Source: an uncultured Candidatus Saccharibacteria bacterium (GTDB lineage Bacteria; Patescibacteria; Saccharimonadia; Saccharimonadales; UBA4665). Taken from it: a stretch of 18,674 nt of DNA. The stretch spans positions 1 through 18,674 of the forward strand of contig CAIYEO010000003.1 in assembly GCA_903925195.1 (NCBI GenBank), in the 5' to 3' direction. Of this stretch, positions 6,157-13,737 are shown in pieces. Within the stretch, counting starts at the first letter, position 1. Each line of letters starts with the position of its first letter. Both the position numbers and the translations under genes were made by a program. The notes beneath the pieces are model-generated. The model did not search any database, had not been told where the DNA came from, and was given only the letters and a program-made list of their open reading frames with translations.

Positions 6157-7800
6157 ATGTCTAAGAAAGTTTTTTATGATGATGACGCTAGAAAAAGAGT
6201 GCTAGATGGAGCAAAAGTACTCTATGATGCAGTAAAAACAACTATGGGTCCTAAGGGCCGTAACGTAGTAATTAGCAAGGGTTATGGTCACCCAACAGTA
6301 ACTCACGACGGAGTAACTGTTGCGAAAGCTGTTGATTTGCCTGATGTCGATGACGATACTTTAGGACAAAAAGTTGGCGCTGAACTTATAAAACAAGCTG
6401 CCAGCAAGATGAATGATGTAGCTGGAGATGGTACTACTACTGTCACGGTCCTTACTTACCACATTCTCAATGAAGCCAATAAATTGATAGCTGCTGGACA
6501 TAATCCAATGATGCTACGTAAAGGTCTTGAGTCTGCATCTAAGGAAGTTATCGCCAAACTATCGACTATGAGTGAGTCAATCATCAGTAAAAAAGGTAGA
6601 GTTGCCGAAGTTGCAACTATATCTGCTGGTGATGCCGAAATTGGTAAATTGATAGCTGATGTTATCGATAAAGTTGGAAAAGATGGTGTTGTAACGGTTG
6701 AAGAAGGGCAGGGGCTAAAATTGGAAAGTGAAGTAGTCGAAGGATTTACTTTTTCAAGAGGCTTTATTAGTCCTTATATGGTTACCGATACAGCGCGCAT
6801 GGAAGCTATATATGAAAAACCTTCGATCTTAATAACCGACAAGAAGATTGCTTCAGTTCAAGAACTTTTGCCTATTCTTGAGAAATTAGCTCAGAATGGT
6901 AAAAAAGAACTTGTAATTATTGCTGAAGACGTTGAAGGCGAAGCTCTAGGTACATTGGTTCTTAACCGATTAAAAGGTGTATTTAACACTGTTGCGATTA
7001 AGGCTCCAGAGTTTGGTGATCGACGAAAAGACGTACTTAACGATATAGCTGTACTAACAGGCGCAACAGTAATTAGTGAAGACCAAGGCTATTCATTCGA
7101 TACTGTTGAACTTGATATGCTTGGTACTGCTCGAAAAGTTATCTCAACTAAAGACGACACAACTATTATTGAAGGTGCTGGAAAAGCCAGCGAACAGAAA
7201 GATCGTATTAACCAAATTAATGCTCAAATCAAACTCACAACTAGTGAATATGATAAGGAAAGCCTAGAAAAACGACGTGCAGCTATGTCTGGTAAGGTCG
7301 CTGTTATTAAAGTTGGCGGAGCTACTGAAACTGAAATCGAGGAAAAGAAATTTAGAGTTGATGATGCAGTTGCATCCGTAAAAGCCGCCCTTGATGAGGG
7401 AATTGTGTCTGGTGGAGGTGTAACTTTAATTAACCTATCTGCATCAATCAAGTCATCTGGATCAGACTCTGTGGCTATTGGTTCTCAAATTCTAGTTAAT
7501 GCACTAGAACAACCTTTTAGGATCTTATTAACAAATTCTGGAATCAACCCTGATGAATGGTTGCCAGTGATCAAAAAATCTAAAGCAGGTATGGGCATTA
7601 ATGTTAATGACCCAACAAAGATTGTCGACTTGAAGGCTAGTGGTGTTATCGATCCAGCAAGAGTCACAAAAGAAGCCATACAAAACTCAGTTAGCATAGC
7701 TGGAACAGCTATGACTATGGGAGCATTAATTGTTGATGTTCCAGAAAAGAAAGAATCATCTCCACAAATGCCAGGCGGCATGGGTGGAATGGACTACTAG
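6157..7800 (+). CDS. groL: Chaperonin GroEL
   Basis: 547-residue ATP-dependent chaperonin; forms the 14-mer folding cage with GroES. Recognisable equatorial motifs are TTMGPKGRNVV, THDGVTVAKAVDLPD and the ATP-binding MNDVAGDGTTTVTVL. Intermediate and apical stretches include GRVAEVATISAGDAEIGKLIADV, VEEGQGLKLESEVVEGFTFSRGF-type sequence and IIAEDVEGEALGTLVLN. Toward the C-terminus are RVDDAVASVKAALDEGIVSGGG (equatorial Asp of the hydrolysis site) and SVSIAGTAMTMGALIVD. The short tail MPGGMGGMDY is the usual GGM type. Full length, no disruption. Start set at 6157 by Shine-Dalgarno spacing and by the MSKKVFYDDDAR N-terminus. Confidence 0.98.
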   Translation: MSKKVFYDDDARKRVLDGAKVLYDAVKTTMGPKGRNVVISKGYGHPTVTHDGVTVAKAVDLPDVDDDTLGQKVGAELIKQAASKMNDVAGDGTTTVTVLTYHILNEANKLIAAGHNPMMLRKGLESASKEVIAKLSTMSESIISKKGRVAEVATISAGDAEIGKLIADVIDKVGKDGVVTVEEGQGLKLESEVVEGFTFSRGFISPYMVTDTARMEAIYEKPSILITDKKIASVQELLPILEKLAQNGKKELVIIAEDVEGEALGTLVLNRLKGVFNTVAIKAPEFGDRRKDVLNDIAVLTGATVISEDQGYSFDTVELDMLGTARKVISTKDDTTIIEGAGKASEQKDRINQINAQIKLTTSEYDKESLEKRRAAMSGKVAVIKVGGATETEIEEKKFRVDDAVASVKAALDEGIVSGGGVTLINLSASIKSSGSDSVAIGSQILVNALEQPFRILLTNSGINPDEWLPVIKKSKAGMGINVNDPTKIVDLKASGVIDPARVTKEAIQNSVSIAGTAMTMGALIVDVPEKKESSPQMPGGMGGMDY

Positions 7801-7812
7801 AAAAGATTTCTA
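7798..7812. terminator. Symmetric hairpin shared by two convergent stop codons
   Basis: TAGAAA-AGA-TTTCTA: a 6-bp stem with a 3-base loop whose arms contain the groEL TAG and the TAG of the converging hypothetical gene. It is A/T-rich and has no adjacent T-run on the groEL side; a T6 follows about 16 bases later. At best it is a weak bidirectional terminator. Confidence 0.3.
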
Positions 7813-8433
7813 CGAATTATTAGCAGTTTTTTGAGTGAAATAGTTGATTTCATTAACAATATCTAATAGTGCTTGAGCTCTTTCTTTCTCATCGGTAATG
7901 AGTTGAGCAGTTTCGTAAGCAGAACTTATGAGTGTTTGATCATCTGAAGCTTGAATCATCATCATCATTGTATGGAACTTTTCCTGAGGTGACTGATCAA
8001 GTTTATGCACTAAAGGACTTAATTTACCTAAGGCTTCTTGCTTGATTGCTAATAGATCCTTATCTACTAATCCAGCTTCTTCATTTGGTCTAATTGGTTC
8101 TTCTGGTGCTGGAGCGGGAACTGTACTTGTGTCAAGATTTGCTTCGTTGTCTAATACTGGCGCTGAGCTAGTTTGGTTATAGCTCTCTGAAGCAGGCATC
8201 ATTGATGGCATCCCATCATTTGGTTGAGTAATTTGTGGTGCCATAGGAGGGTTGGTTATGACCTCATCTGTACTAGGAGGTAATGCAGGACCATAGCTCA
8301 AACCGGAAGAATCTACCGGTGAAGGAGTAATATATTGGTCGGTGCTATTGATTGATGGTTGAATTCCTGCAGCAGGATCTGTTACTGGTGTCATTACTGG
8401 TGCTGTACTATTTTGATTATCTTTACCGAACAT
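7810..8433 (-). CDS. Hypothetical protein, Pro/Ser/Thr-rich N-terminus and helical C-terminal domain
   Basis: 207 residues, family not recognised. Residues 1 to about 115 are low-complexity (P, S, T, Q, N, M rich, with runs such as PAPAPEEP) and should be disordered. Residues about 120-200 (DKDLLAIKQEALGKLSPLVHK... through ALLDIVNEINYF) form an amphipathic helical domain containing an MMMM run. No signal peptide, membrane segment or cysteine is seen. I chose the ATG at 8433 (MFGKDNQNS) because AGGGGG (8443 to 8438) lies just before it. An upstream in-frame ATG at 8469 would place that SD inside the coding region. It is transcribed toward groEL with only nine bases between the stops, and divergent from the sugar isomerase gene. 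Function unknown. Confidence 0.6.
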   Translation of the reverse strand: MFGKDNQNSTAPVMTPVTDPAAGIQPSINSTDQYITPSPVDSSGLSYGPALPPSTDEVITNPPMAPQITQPNDGMPSMMPASESYNQTSSAPVLDNEANLDTSTVPAPAPEEPIRPNEEAGLVDKDLLAIKQEALGKLSPLVHKLDQSPQEKFHTMMMMIQASDDQTLISSAYETAQLITDEKERAQALLDIVNEINYFTQKTANNS

Positions 8434-8455
8434 CCTACCCCCTAGATTTTGCTTG

Positions 8456-8485
8456 TTGTATATTACCATTAAATTACATTATGAT
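8456..8485 (+). promoter_or_regulatory. Possible promoter of the PGI/PMI gene
   Basis: TTGTAT (8456-8461), 18 nt, TATGAT (8480-8485), with AGGGGA (8509-8514) ten bases before the ATG at 8525. It overlaps a possible minus-strand -10 (TAATAT, 8465 to 8460) for the hypothetical gene, so the two divergent genes may share a control region. Confidence 0.35.
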
Positions 8486-8524
8486 GATAATAACAAATTT
8501 AAAACATTAGGGGAATGATTATAT

Positions 8525-9550
8525 ATGTTAGATGATTTGAAATTTATTCACGAAAAAGATGCAAATGACACCTTGGGGACTGCCGAAAAGCAATGGCAAC
8601 AACTCAAAATTCAATATAATTTAAATCTAGATAAAAAACAGTTTTCCAATATCGTTCTATCCGGCATGGGTGGATCGGCACTAGCTGCACTAGTTGCTCA
8701 AATTTGGCCTGATTTTGATATTCCATTCTATATCTCTAGAGGTTATGAAGTACCAATGTTTTTAAAAACTGGAAGTCTGTTTATAGCATCAAGCTATTCT
8801 GGAAACACAGAGGAATCATTATCGGCACTCGAAAAAGCTGAATCGACAGGAGCCACAATCGTTGTTATTGCTTCGGGGGGAAAATTAGCAGAGGTTGCCA
8901 AGGCAAAAAACTATCCTCTGGCTTTATTGCCAACTGGTCTTCAGCCAAGACATGCTACTTTTTTTGGCCTACAGGCAATATTGCAGATAACCGATGGTTT
9001 TGGGATTACTGAAAATAAGTCATCTGAGTTGGCTGTAAAAGCTGAGTACTTACAAAATATTGTTGAGTCTTGGAAGCCAGAAGTTCCAACGCAATCGAAT
9101 ATCGCTAAACAAATCGCGACTGAACTCATGGGTAAATCTATAGTTATTTATGGCGGCCCATTATTATCCGCAGCTACTTATAAGTGGAAAATTAGCTTCA
9201 ATGAAAATTCCAAACACATTGCTTGGTATAATCTTTTTCCAGAGTTTAATCATAATGAATTTTTAGGATGGACTCAGCAACCAGTTCAAAAACCTTACGC
9301 CGTAATTGAGCTAAGGAGTACGTTTGAGCACCCAAGAGTCTCAAAACGTTTTGAGGTAAGCAACAAACTACTAAGTGGACTGATGCCAGCTCCAATTGTC
9401 GTTAATGCAGAAGGAAATGATCTGTTAGAACATATGTTATGGATTATGGTCCTAGGAGATTATGTCAGTCTTTATCTCGCTCTACTGTCTAATCTTAATC
9501 CATTCCCAGTTGAACTAATCGAGAAACTCAAAAAAGAATTAGTCGAATAA
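8525..9550 (+). CDS. Bifunctional phosphoglucose/phosphomannose isomerase (SIS domain)
   Basis: 341-residue cytoplasmic isomerase of the archaeal/CPR-type PGI/PMI family. It interconverts glucose-6-P or mannose-6-P with fructose-6-P, linking glycolysis to sugar-nucleotide supply. The SIS fold is shown by VLSGMGGSALAAL (residues 44-56) and IASSYSGNTEESLSALE (87-103), the phosphate-binding Ser/Thr loop. The family motif LPTGLQPRHATFFGL spans 135-149. EFNHNEFLGW (240-249) carries the conserved His and Glu expected at the active site. Length is typical (about 320-350). Start supported by AGGGGA ten bases upstream. The downstream DUF1361 gene has its own promoter in the gap. Confidence 0.88.
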   Translation: MLDDLKFIHEKDANDTLGTAEKQWQQLKIQYNLNLDKKQFSNIVLSGMGGSALAALVAQIWPDFDIPFYISRGYEVPMFLKTGSLFIASSYSGNTEESLSALEKAESTGATIVVIASGGKLAEVAKAKNYPLALLPTGLQPRHATFFGLQAILQITDGFGITENKSSELAVKAEYLQNIVESWKPEVPTQSNIAKQIATELMGKSIVIYGGPLLSAATYKWKISFNENSKHIAWYNLFPEFNHNEFLGWTQQPVQKPYAVIELRSTFEHPRVSKRFEVSNKLLSGLMPAPIVVNAEGNDLLEHMLWIMVLGDYVSLYLALLSNLNPFPVELIEKLKKELVE

Positions 9551-9554
9551 GCTT

Positions 9555-9583
9555 TTGTTTATAAACATCTTTGATTATATAAT
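9555..9583 (+). promoter_or_regulatory. Promoter of the DUF1361 gene, leaderless geometry
   Basis: TTGTTT (9555-9560), 17 nt, perfect TATAAT (9578-9583). The -10 box ends eight bases before the ATG at 9592, and no Shine-Dalgarno precedes that ATG. Confidence 0.65.
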
Positions 9584-9591
9584 CATAAGAT

Positions 9592-10272
9592 ATGATAAAA
9601 GAAATGTGGCGGGGCATGTCGGATATATTTTTGGCTATTGTAATTCAAGCAATTACTGCTCTTATGTTTCTACTAATAACAACTCTGCGTAATCACGATA
9701 GTCAGTATCTTTTTTTGCTATTTAATCTGATGTTAGCCTGGGCTCCACTACTGTTTATTATTATCCTTAGAAGAATCTTAATCAAACATCCTTGGATTAG
9801 TTGGCAGGGAATTTTAGTTAGTTTCTTATGGTTGGCTTTTTTGCCCAATAGCTTCTATCTTTTTAGTGATCTTGTGCATCTCCAGAATTTTCATAGCGTA
9901 GATGTATTATTCGACATAGTTATGATCCTGATGTTCGCAATTAACGGTTTAATTGTCGGTATGATTAGTCTTTATTGGTTTCATAAGGAATTAATTAAAC
10001 GTCTTGGTAATAATAAATCTATATTTATCGTCGCTGGAGTGATTCTTTCTGCTAGCTTTGCAATATACCTAGGCCGTTACTTGAGGTGGAATAGTTGGGA
10101 TGTGCTGTTAAATCCACTAACTTTGCTATTTGATATTTCTAACCCAGTATTCGAGCCGAAGACTCAAACTCAGGCATTTTCTACGACGTTTGCTTTCTTT
10201 GGTTTTATCGGTAGCTGTTATCTAATACTAGTTGAAGCCTATAAGCACATAACTATAAAGTCAAAATTCTAA
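9592..10272 (+). CDS. DUF1361 family integral membrane protein
   Basis: 226 residues, predicted polytopic membrane protein of unknown function. I see about six to seven hydrophobic segments: near residues 10-31, 38-60, 72-92, 103-126, 142-160 and 195-216. DUF1361 hallmarks are FLWLAFLPNSFYLFSDLVHL and the later YLGRYLRWNSWDVL. The conserved polar residues in these loops suggest a catalytic or binding site at the membrane face, but no activity is established to my knowledge. In-frame ATGs at residues 5 and 9 exist; the -10 box ending eight bases before 9592 supports the first. It sits between sugar isomerase and argS with no evident functional link. Confidence 0.8.
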   Translation: MIKEMWRGMSDIFLAIVIQAITALMFLLITTLRNHDSQYLFLLFNLMLAWAPLLFIIILRRILIKHPWISWQGILVSFLWLAFLPNSFYLFSDLVHLQNFHSVDVLFDIVMILMFAINGLIVGMISLYWFHKELIKRLGNNKSIFIVAGVILSASFAIYLGRYLRWNSWDVLLNPLTLLFDISNPVFEPKTQTQAFSTTFAFFGFIGSCYLILVEAYKHITIKSKF

Positions 10273-10274
10273 TT

Positions 10275-10283
10275 TGCTATACT
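10275..10283 (+). promoter_or_regulatory. Extended -10 promoter of argS, leaderless geometry
   Basis: TGC followed by TATACT (10278-10283) is a TGN-extended -10 element, which can work without a good -35 (none is evident). It ends eight bases before the argS ATG and partly follows the DUF1361 stop codon. Confidence 0.6.
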
Positions 10284-10291
10284 AAAATCAA

Positions 10292-11995
10292 ATGAAGACT
10301 CAGATTAAAAAAGCAATTAAAGACGAAATATTTAGACAGTATAAGGTAACCGTTGAACCTGACATTACTCGACCAAATGAAAAATTTGGTGATTATACGA
10401 GTAATGTTTGTTTTGGCCTGGCTAATCAACTTCACAAAAACCCCAAAGAAATAGCCGATAATCTTATTGAGGGCATTAGACATAACCTAGCCAGTGATGC
10501 TGTTGAAGTGAAAAATATCGCAAACTTCATAAACATTAAGCTAAGCGACAGAGCTTTATTGAATGACACCAAAGGAGCCTTATCTTACCAGCCAGATTTT
10601 TTTAAGAATCAAGTTGTTGTTTGTGAATATTCTGATCCAAATCCTTTTAAGGTATTACATGTTGGTCATCTTTACACGTCAATCGTCGGCAACTCTATTG
10701 CAAATCTATATAAGGTTGCTGGAGCAAAAGTATATCGGGTTAATTTTGGAGGGGACGTTGGTTTACACGTCGCAAAGTCAATCTGGGCTATGAACCATAG
10801 TTTGGGGAATGGCGATTTAGTTATTACTCTAGAAAAACTCGCTGCTTTAGACAAAAAAAGCCTAGATGAAAAGGCCAATTGGCTAGCAGACAGATATGTC
10901 GAAGGCACCAAGGCATATGAAGACGCTGATTCACTAGCTTTTACGGAGATTAAAGAGCTGAATAAAAAGCTTTATGAAATAACCAAAGAAAAAGATCACG
11001 AATCTTTATTGTCAAAACTATATTGGCATACAAGACAGTGGAGTTATCAGTATTTTAAAGACTTTTATGACAAAATCGAAATTACTGAGTTTGATAAATA
11101 TTATCCAGAGAGTGAAATTGTTGAAATAGCTGAAGCGACTATCAATCAGCAGCTCAAGAGGGGTGTTTATACTAAAAGCAAGGGTGCTATTGTCTTTGAA
11201 GGTGAAAAACATGATCTTCACACTAGAGTTTTTATTACTTCTCAAGGGTTGCCATCATACGAAGCAAAAGATGTAGGTTTAATTATGTCAAAATATAGAG
11301 ATTTTCACTTCGATAAATCTATCGTAATAACTGGCAACGAGATAACTGAATATATGAAAGTTGTCTTAAAAAGCATTGAACAATATGAGCCAAAACTTGT
11401 GGCCGCCACTACACATTTAACTCATGGAATGGTTAAGATGGCAGGCGGAGTCAAGATGAGTAGCAGGAAAGGCAATGGTCTTAAAGCAACTACGGTTATT
11501 GAAGACACGGCAAAGATAAACAAAGAACTTACAAAAACAGATAATATGGATACTACACTAGGCGCTATAAAGTATGCTTTTTTGAAACAAAGACTTGGAC
11601 CTGATCTCGTTTATGATCCGGTAGAATCGGTCAGTATAGTCGGCAACAGTGGGCCATACTTGCAATATTCTCATGCAAGATCGAAGAGCATTTTAAAGAA
11701 GTGTACTTCCTCTAAGTTGCCTAGCGAATATTCGCTAGATGAGAATGAACGACACTTAGCTCGCAAGATTAGCGAGTTCCCAGATTATCTAGATAAAGCT
11801 ATAAACGAAATCATGCCCCATCATATCTGTACCTATCTGTATGAACTAGCCCAGACATTCAATAGATTTTATGAGGTCAGTAAGGTTGTAGGAGATGAAA
11901 GACAGGCTATAAGAGCTAATTTAGTTGATCAGTATTCAAAAATTTTAGAAAAGGGACTATCGCTACTTAGTATTTCAGCTCCTGATCAGCTTTAA
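10292..11995 (+). CDS. argS: Arginine--tRNA ligase
   Basis: 567-residue class I synthetase charging tRNA-Arg. The N-terminal Add-1 domain occupies about residues 1-90. The active site follows with EYSDPNPFKVLHVGH, where HVGH at 123-126 is the class I HIGH motif. VYRVNFGGDVGLHVAK follows. The KMSK-equivalent GGVKMSSRKGN has KMSSR at residues 388-392. GPYLQYSHARSKSIL precedes the C-terminal DALR anticodon-binding domain (about 450-567, with TYLYELAQTFNRFYEVSKV). Complete and of usual length. No Shine-Dalgarno; the ATG lies eight bases after an extended -10 box. The stop is within a few bases of the next promoter. Confidence 0.97.
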   Translation: MKTQIKKAIKDEIFRQYKVTVEPDITRPNEKFGDYTSNVCFGLANQLHKNPKEIADNLIEGIRHNLASDAVEVKNIANFINIKLSDRALLNDTKGALSYQPDFFKNQVVVCEYSDPNPFKVLHVGHLYTSIVGNSIANLYKVAGAKVYRVNFGGDVGLHVAKSIWAMNHSLGNGDLVITLEKLAALDKKSLDEKANWLADRYVEGTKAYEDADSLAFTEIKELNKKLYEITKEKDHESLLSKLYWHTRQWSYQYFKDFYDKIEITEFDKYYPESEIVEIAEATINQQLKRGVYTKSKGAIVFEGEKHDLHTRVFITSQGLPSYEAKDVGLIMSKYRDFHFDKSIVITGNEITEYMKVVLKSIEQYEPKLVAATTHLTHGMVKMAGGVKMSSRKGNGLKATTVIEDTAKINKELTKTDNMDTTLGAIKYAFLKQRLGPDLVYDPVESVSIVGNSGPYLQYSHARSKSILKKCTSSKLPSEYSLDENERHLARKISEFPDYLDKAINEIMPHHICTYLYELAQTFNRFYEVSKVVGDERQAIRANLVDQYSKILEKGLSLLSISAPDQL

Positions 11996-12003
11996 GGTAT
12001 AAT
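11974..12003 (+). promoter_or_regulatory. Probable promoter of the mscL-msrB-msrA operon
   Basis: A perfect TATAAT (11998-12003) begins two bases after the argS stop. The -35 candidate TTCAGC (11974-11979) is poor at 18-nt spacing. AAGGAG (12036-12041) then lies 11 bases before the mscL ATG. Confidence 0.45.
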
Positions 12004-12052
12004 ATATTCAATCTATATTATTTAGATCATAGACTAAGGAGATAATTTTTTA

Positions 12053-12442
12053 ATGGACAAAGTAATTAAGCACAGCAAGAAGGCAGTTACGAAAATTGCT
12101 CCTGCTACGAGCAAGACTATTAACAAGCACGCCGGAGGCTTCGGTGATTTTATTCGAGATTATGGAGTAGTTGGGCTAGCAATAGGTTTTGTTTTTGGTG
12201 CTCAAGTTAAAAGCGTAGTTGATGTATTTACTGCGTCAATAATAAACCCACTACTTGGTTTAATATTGCCAGGAACCGGTAATCTAAATCAAAAGACATT
12301 AGTCGTTAATGTCTTTGAGAAGCAAGCCGTATTTGGATGGGGGCTTTTTCTTTCAACATTAATCAGCTTCTTTATAGTGGCTATTATTGTCTACTTTACT
12401 TTTAAAATATTTAATCTAGAAAAATTGGCAAAGAAACTTTAA
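12053..12442 (+). CDS. mscL: Large-conductance mechanosensitive channel MscL
   Basis: 129-residue inner-membrane pore protein, normally a pentamer that opens under high membrane tension to release solutes during hypo-osmotic shock. A basic N-terminal tail of about 28 residues precedes GFGDFIRDYGVVGLAIGFVFGAQVKSVVDVFTASIINPLLGLI. This matches the amphipathic N-helix and pore-lining TM1 (about 37-60). A short periplasmic loop follows, then TM2 (about 93-118, VFGWGLFLSTLISFFIVAIIVYF), and a short KLAKKL end in place of the long cytoplasmic helix of E. coli MscL. The N-tail is longer and the C-tail shorter than usual. A clear SD, AAGGAG, supports the start. One base separates its stop from the msrB ATG, so the genes are translationally coupled. 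Confidence 0.85.
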   Translation: MDKVIKHSKKAVTKIAPATSKTINKHAGGFGDFIRDYGVVGLAIGFVFGAQVKSVVDVFTASIINPLLGLILPGTGNLNQKTLVVNVFEKQAVFGWGLFLSTLISFFIVAIIVYFTFKIFNLEKLAKKL

Positions 12443-12443
12443 A

Positions 12444-12830
12444 ATGACAGATTATACTGACGAAAATTTAAAAAATAAATTAACAGAAGAACAGTTTAAT
12501 ATTCTCAGAAAAGCTGCAACCGAACCACCTTTTAGTGGTGAGTTTGATGATTTTTGGCAATCAGGAGTCTACGCTTGCGCTGCTTGTGGTAACAAACTAT
12601 TTAAGTCAGAAACGAAATATGATGCGGGTTGTGGTTGGCCAAGTTTTTGGAATGCAGTAGATGACACAAAAATTAAACTGATAGATGATGATACCCATGG
12701 AATGAATAGGACCGAGGTTCGATGTGGAATATGTAATAGTCACTTAGGGCATCTTTTTGATGATGGTCCAGTAGAGCATGGTAAAAAAAGATATTGTATT
12801 AATTCAGGAGCACTAGACTTTGAAAAATAA
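12444..12830 (+). CDS. msrB: Peptide-methionine (R)-S-oxide reductase MsrB
   Basis: 128-residue cytoplasmic enzyme reducing the R epimer of methionine sulfoxide in proteins. It has the complete MsrB signature. Zinc-binding CxxC pairs are C45/C48 (YACAACGN) and C94/C97 (VRCGICNSHLGH). C63 in AGCGWPSFW is the usual resolving-cysteine position. The catalytic C118 is in RYCINSGALDF (usually RYCINSAAL). It starts one base after the mscL stop with no good SD. It overlaps msrA by 11 bases. The two Msr enzymes together cover both sulfoxide epimers. Confidence 0.97.
   Translation: MTDYTDENLKNKLTEEQFNILRKAATEPPFSGEFDDFWQSGVYACAACGNKLFKSETKYDAGCGWPSFWNAVDDTKIKLIDDDTHGMNRTEVRCGICNSHLGHLFDDGPVEHGKKRYCINSGALDFEK
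12806..12810 (+). promoter_or_regulatory. Shine-Dalgarno AGGAG supporting a TTG start for msrA
   Basis: AGGAG inside the msrB 3' end lies nine bases before TTG at 12820. The first downstream ATG in the msrA frame is past the catalytic GCFWC motif, so TTG is the only sensible nearby start with a ribosome binding site. Confidence 0.7.
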
Positions 12831-13353
12831 TAATCAAGTAGCGATACTAGCTGGTGGATGCTTCTGGTGTCTAGAAGCCGCATATAAGATGTTTAGAGGC
12901 GTTATTAGTGTGGAGTCGGGATATTCTGGTGGTAAAGTAAAGCATCCTACCTATGAGGCTGTGTGTGGCGGAGAAACAGGACATGCCGAAGCGGTAAAGA
13001 TTGAATTTGATCCTAGGGAAATATCATATCAGGACTTACTAGATATTTTTTGGACGATTCATAATCCAACAACACTTAATCAGCAGGGAAATGATACTGG
13101 AACTCAATATCGATCAATAATCTTTTATCATAATGATGAACAAAAAGAAATTGCCGAAAACTCGATCAAAAGAGCTGGAAAGCTTTGGGATGATCCAGTG
13201 GTGACCGAATTAATTCCTGAAGAAACTTTTTATATAGCCGAGGAGAGTCATCAGAATTATTTCGCCAACAACCCAAGCAGGGCTTATTGCCAGATGATAA
13301 TTAATCCAAAACTAAGTAAATTACGAGAAAAATACATTAGTTTCTTGAAATAA
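12820..13353 (+). CDS. msrA: Peptide-methionine (S)-S-oxide reductase MsrA (TTG start)
   Basis: 177-residue enzyme reducing the S epimer of methionine sulfoxide. The catalytic motif GGCFWC places the nucleophilic Cys at residue 14, followed by LEAAYKMFRGVISVESGYSGG. Further family motifs are HAEAVKIEFDP, FWTIHNPTTLNQQGNDTGTQYRSIIFY and EESHQNYFANNPSRAYCQ, the last holding a possible resolving Cys. The reading frame begins at a TTG within msrB, giving an 11-base overlap and tight translational coupling. Full length, third gene of the mscL-msrB-msrA operon. Its stop is only seven bases from that of the convergent 119-residue gene. Confidence 0.96.
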   Translation: MKNNNQVAILAGGCFWCLEAAYKMFRGVISVESGYSGGKVKHPTYEAVCGGETGHAEAVKIEFDPREISYQDLLDIFWTIHNPTTLNQQGNDTGTQYRSIIFYHNDEQKEIAENSIKRAGKLWDDPVVTELIPEETFYIAEESHQNYFANNPSRAYCQMIINPKLSKLREKYISFLK

Positions 13354-13360
13354 GACTTGA

Positions 13361-13720
13361 TTAATTGGTGGCAGTATCTAGATTACTACTATCTTCTTGT
13401 TTTAGCTTATTGTAAGCTTCCTCAATAGTTTTTCTATCTTCAGCCATTGAATCGATAACTTCTCGTTCAACTTTTATTGCGAATTCATCATAATTAGGGA
13501 ACTTAGACCTTATTAATTTATCGACTTCGTCATCTTTCTTGTCTCTAATCAATTCATCAAGTTTATCTAGATCTTCTTCATCAAGTTTATCCGATATCTG
13601 ATTTAATAAAGTTTCTGAAACAACTTTAGCAATATTTTTGAGTGCTTTTAGCTGATTTTCTTCATCTAAAACATCCAAACCTAGTTTTGTTAATATTTCT
13701 TCTTTTGTAATCATATCCAT
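13361..13720 (-). CDS. Acidic helical 119-residue hypothetical protein, partner of the 676-residue gene
   Basis: Small, highly charged and almost wholly helical, beginning MDMITKEEILTKLGLDVLDEENQ with repeated acidic/Leu heptad-like stretches (LDEEDLDKLDELIRDKKDDEVDKLI). No cysteine, signal or membrane segment. It resembles short CPR proteins annotated as domains of unknown function (possibly DUF5663-like, from memory only). The start is well fixed: AAGGGA lies seven bases before the ATG. It follows the 676-residue gene by 17 bases, so the two are co-transcribed and may interact. No function can be assigned. Confidence 0.7.
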   Translation of the reverse strand: MDMITKEEILTKLGLDVLDEENQLKALKNIAKVVSETLLNQISDKLDEEDLDKLDELIRDKKDDEVDKLIRSKFPNYDEFAIKVEREVIDSMAEDRKTIEEAYNKLKQEDSSNLDTATN

Positions 13721-13737
13721 ATTAGAATCCCTTCTTT

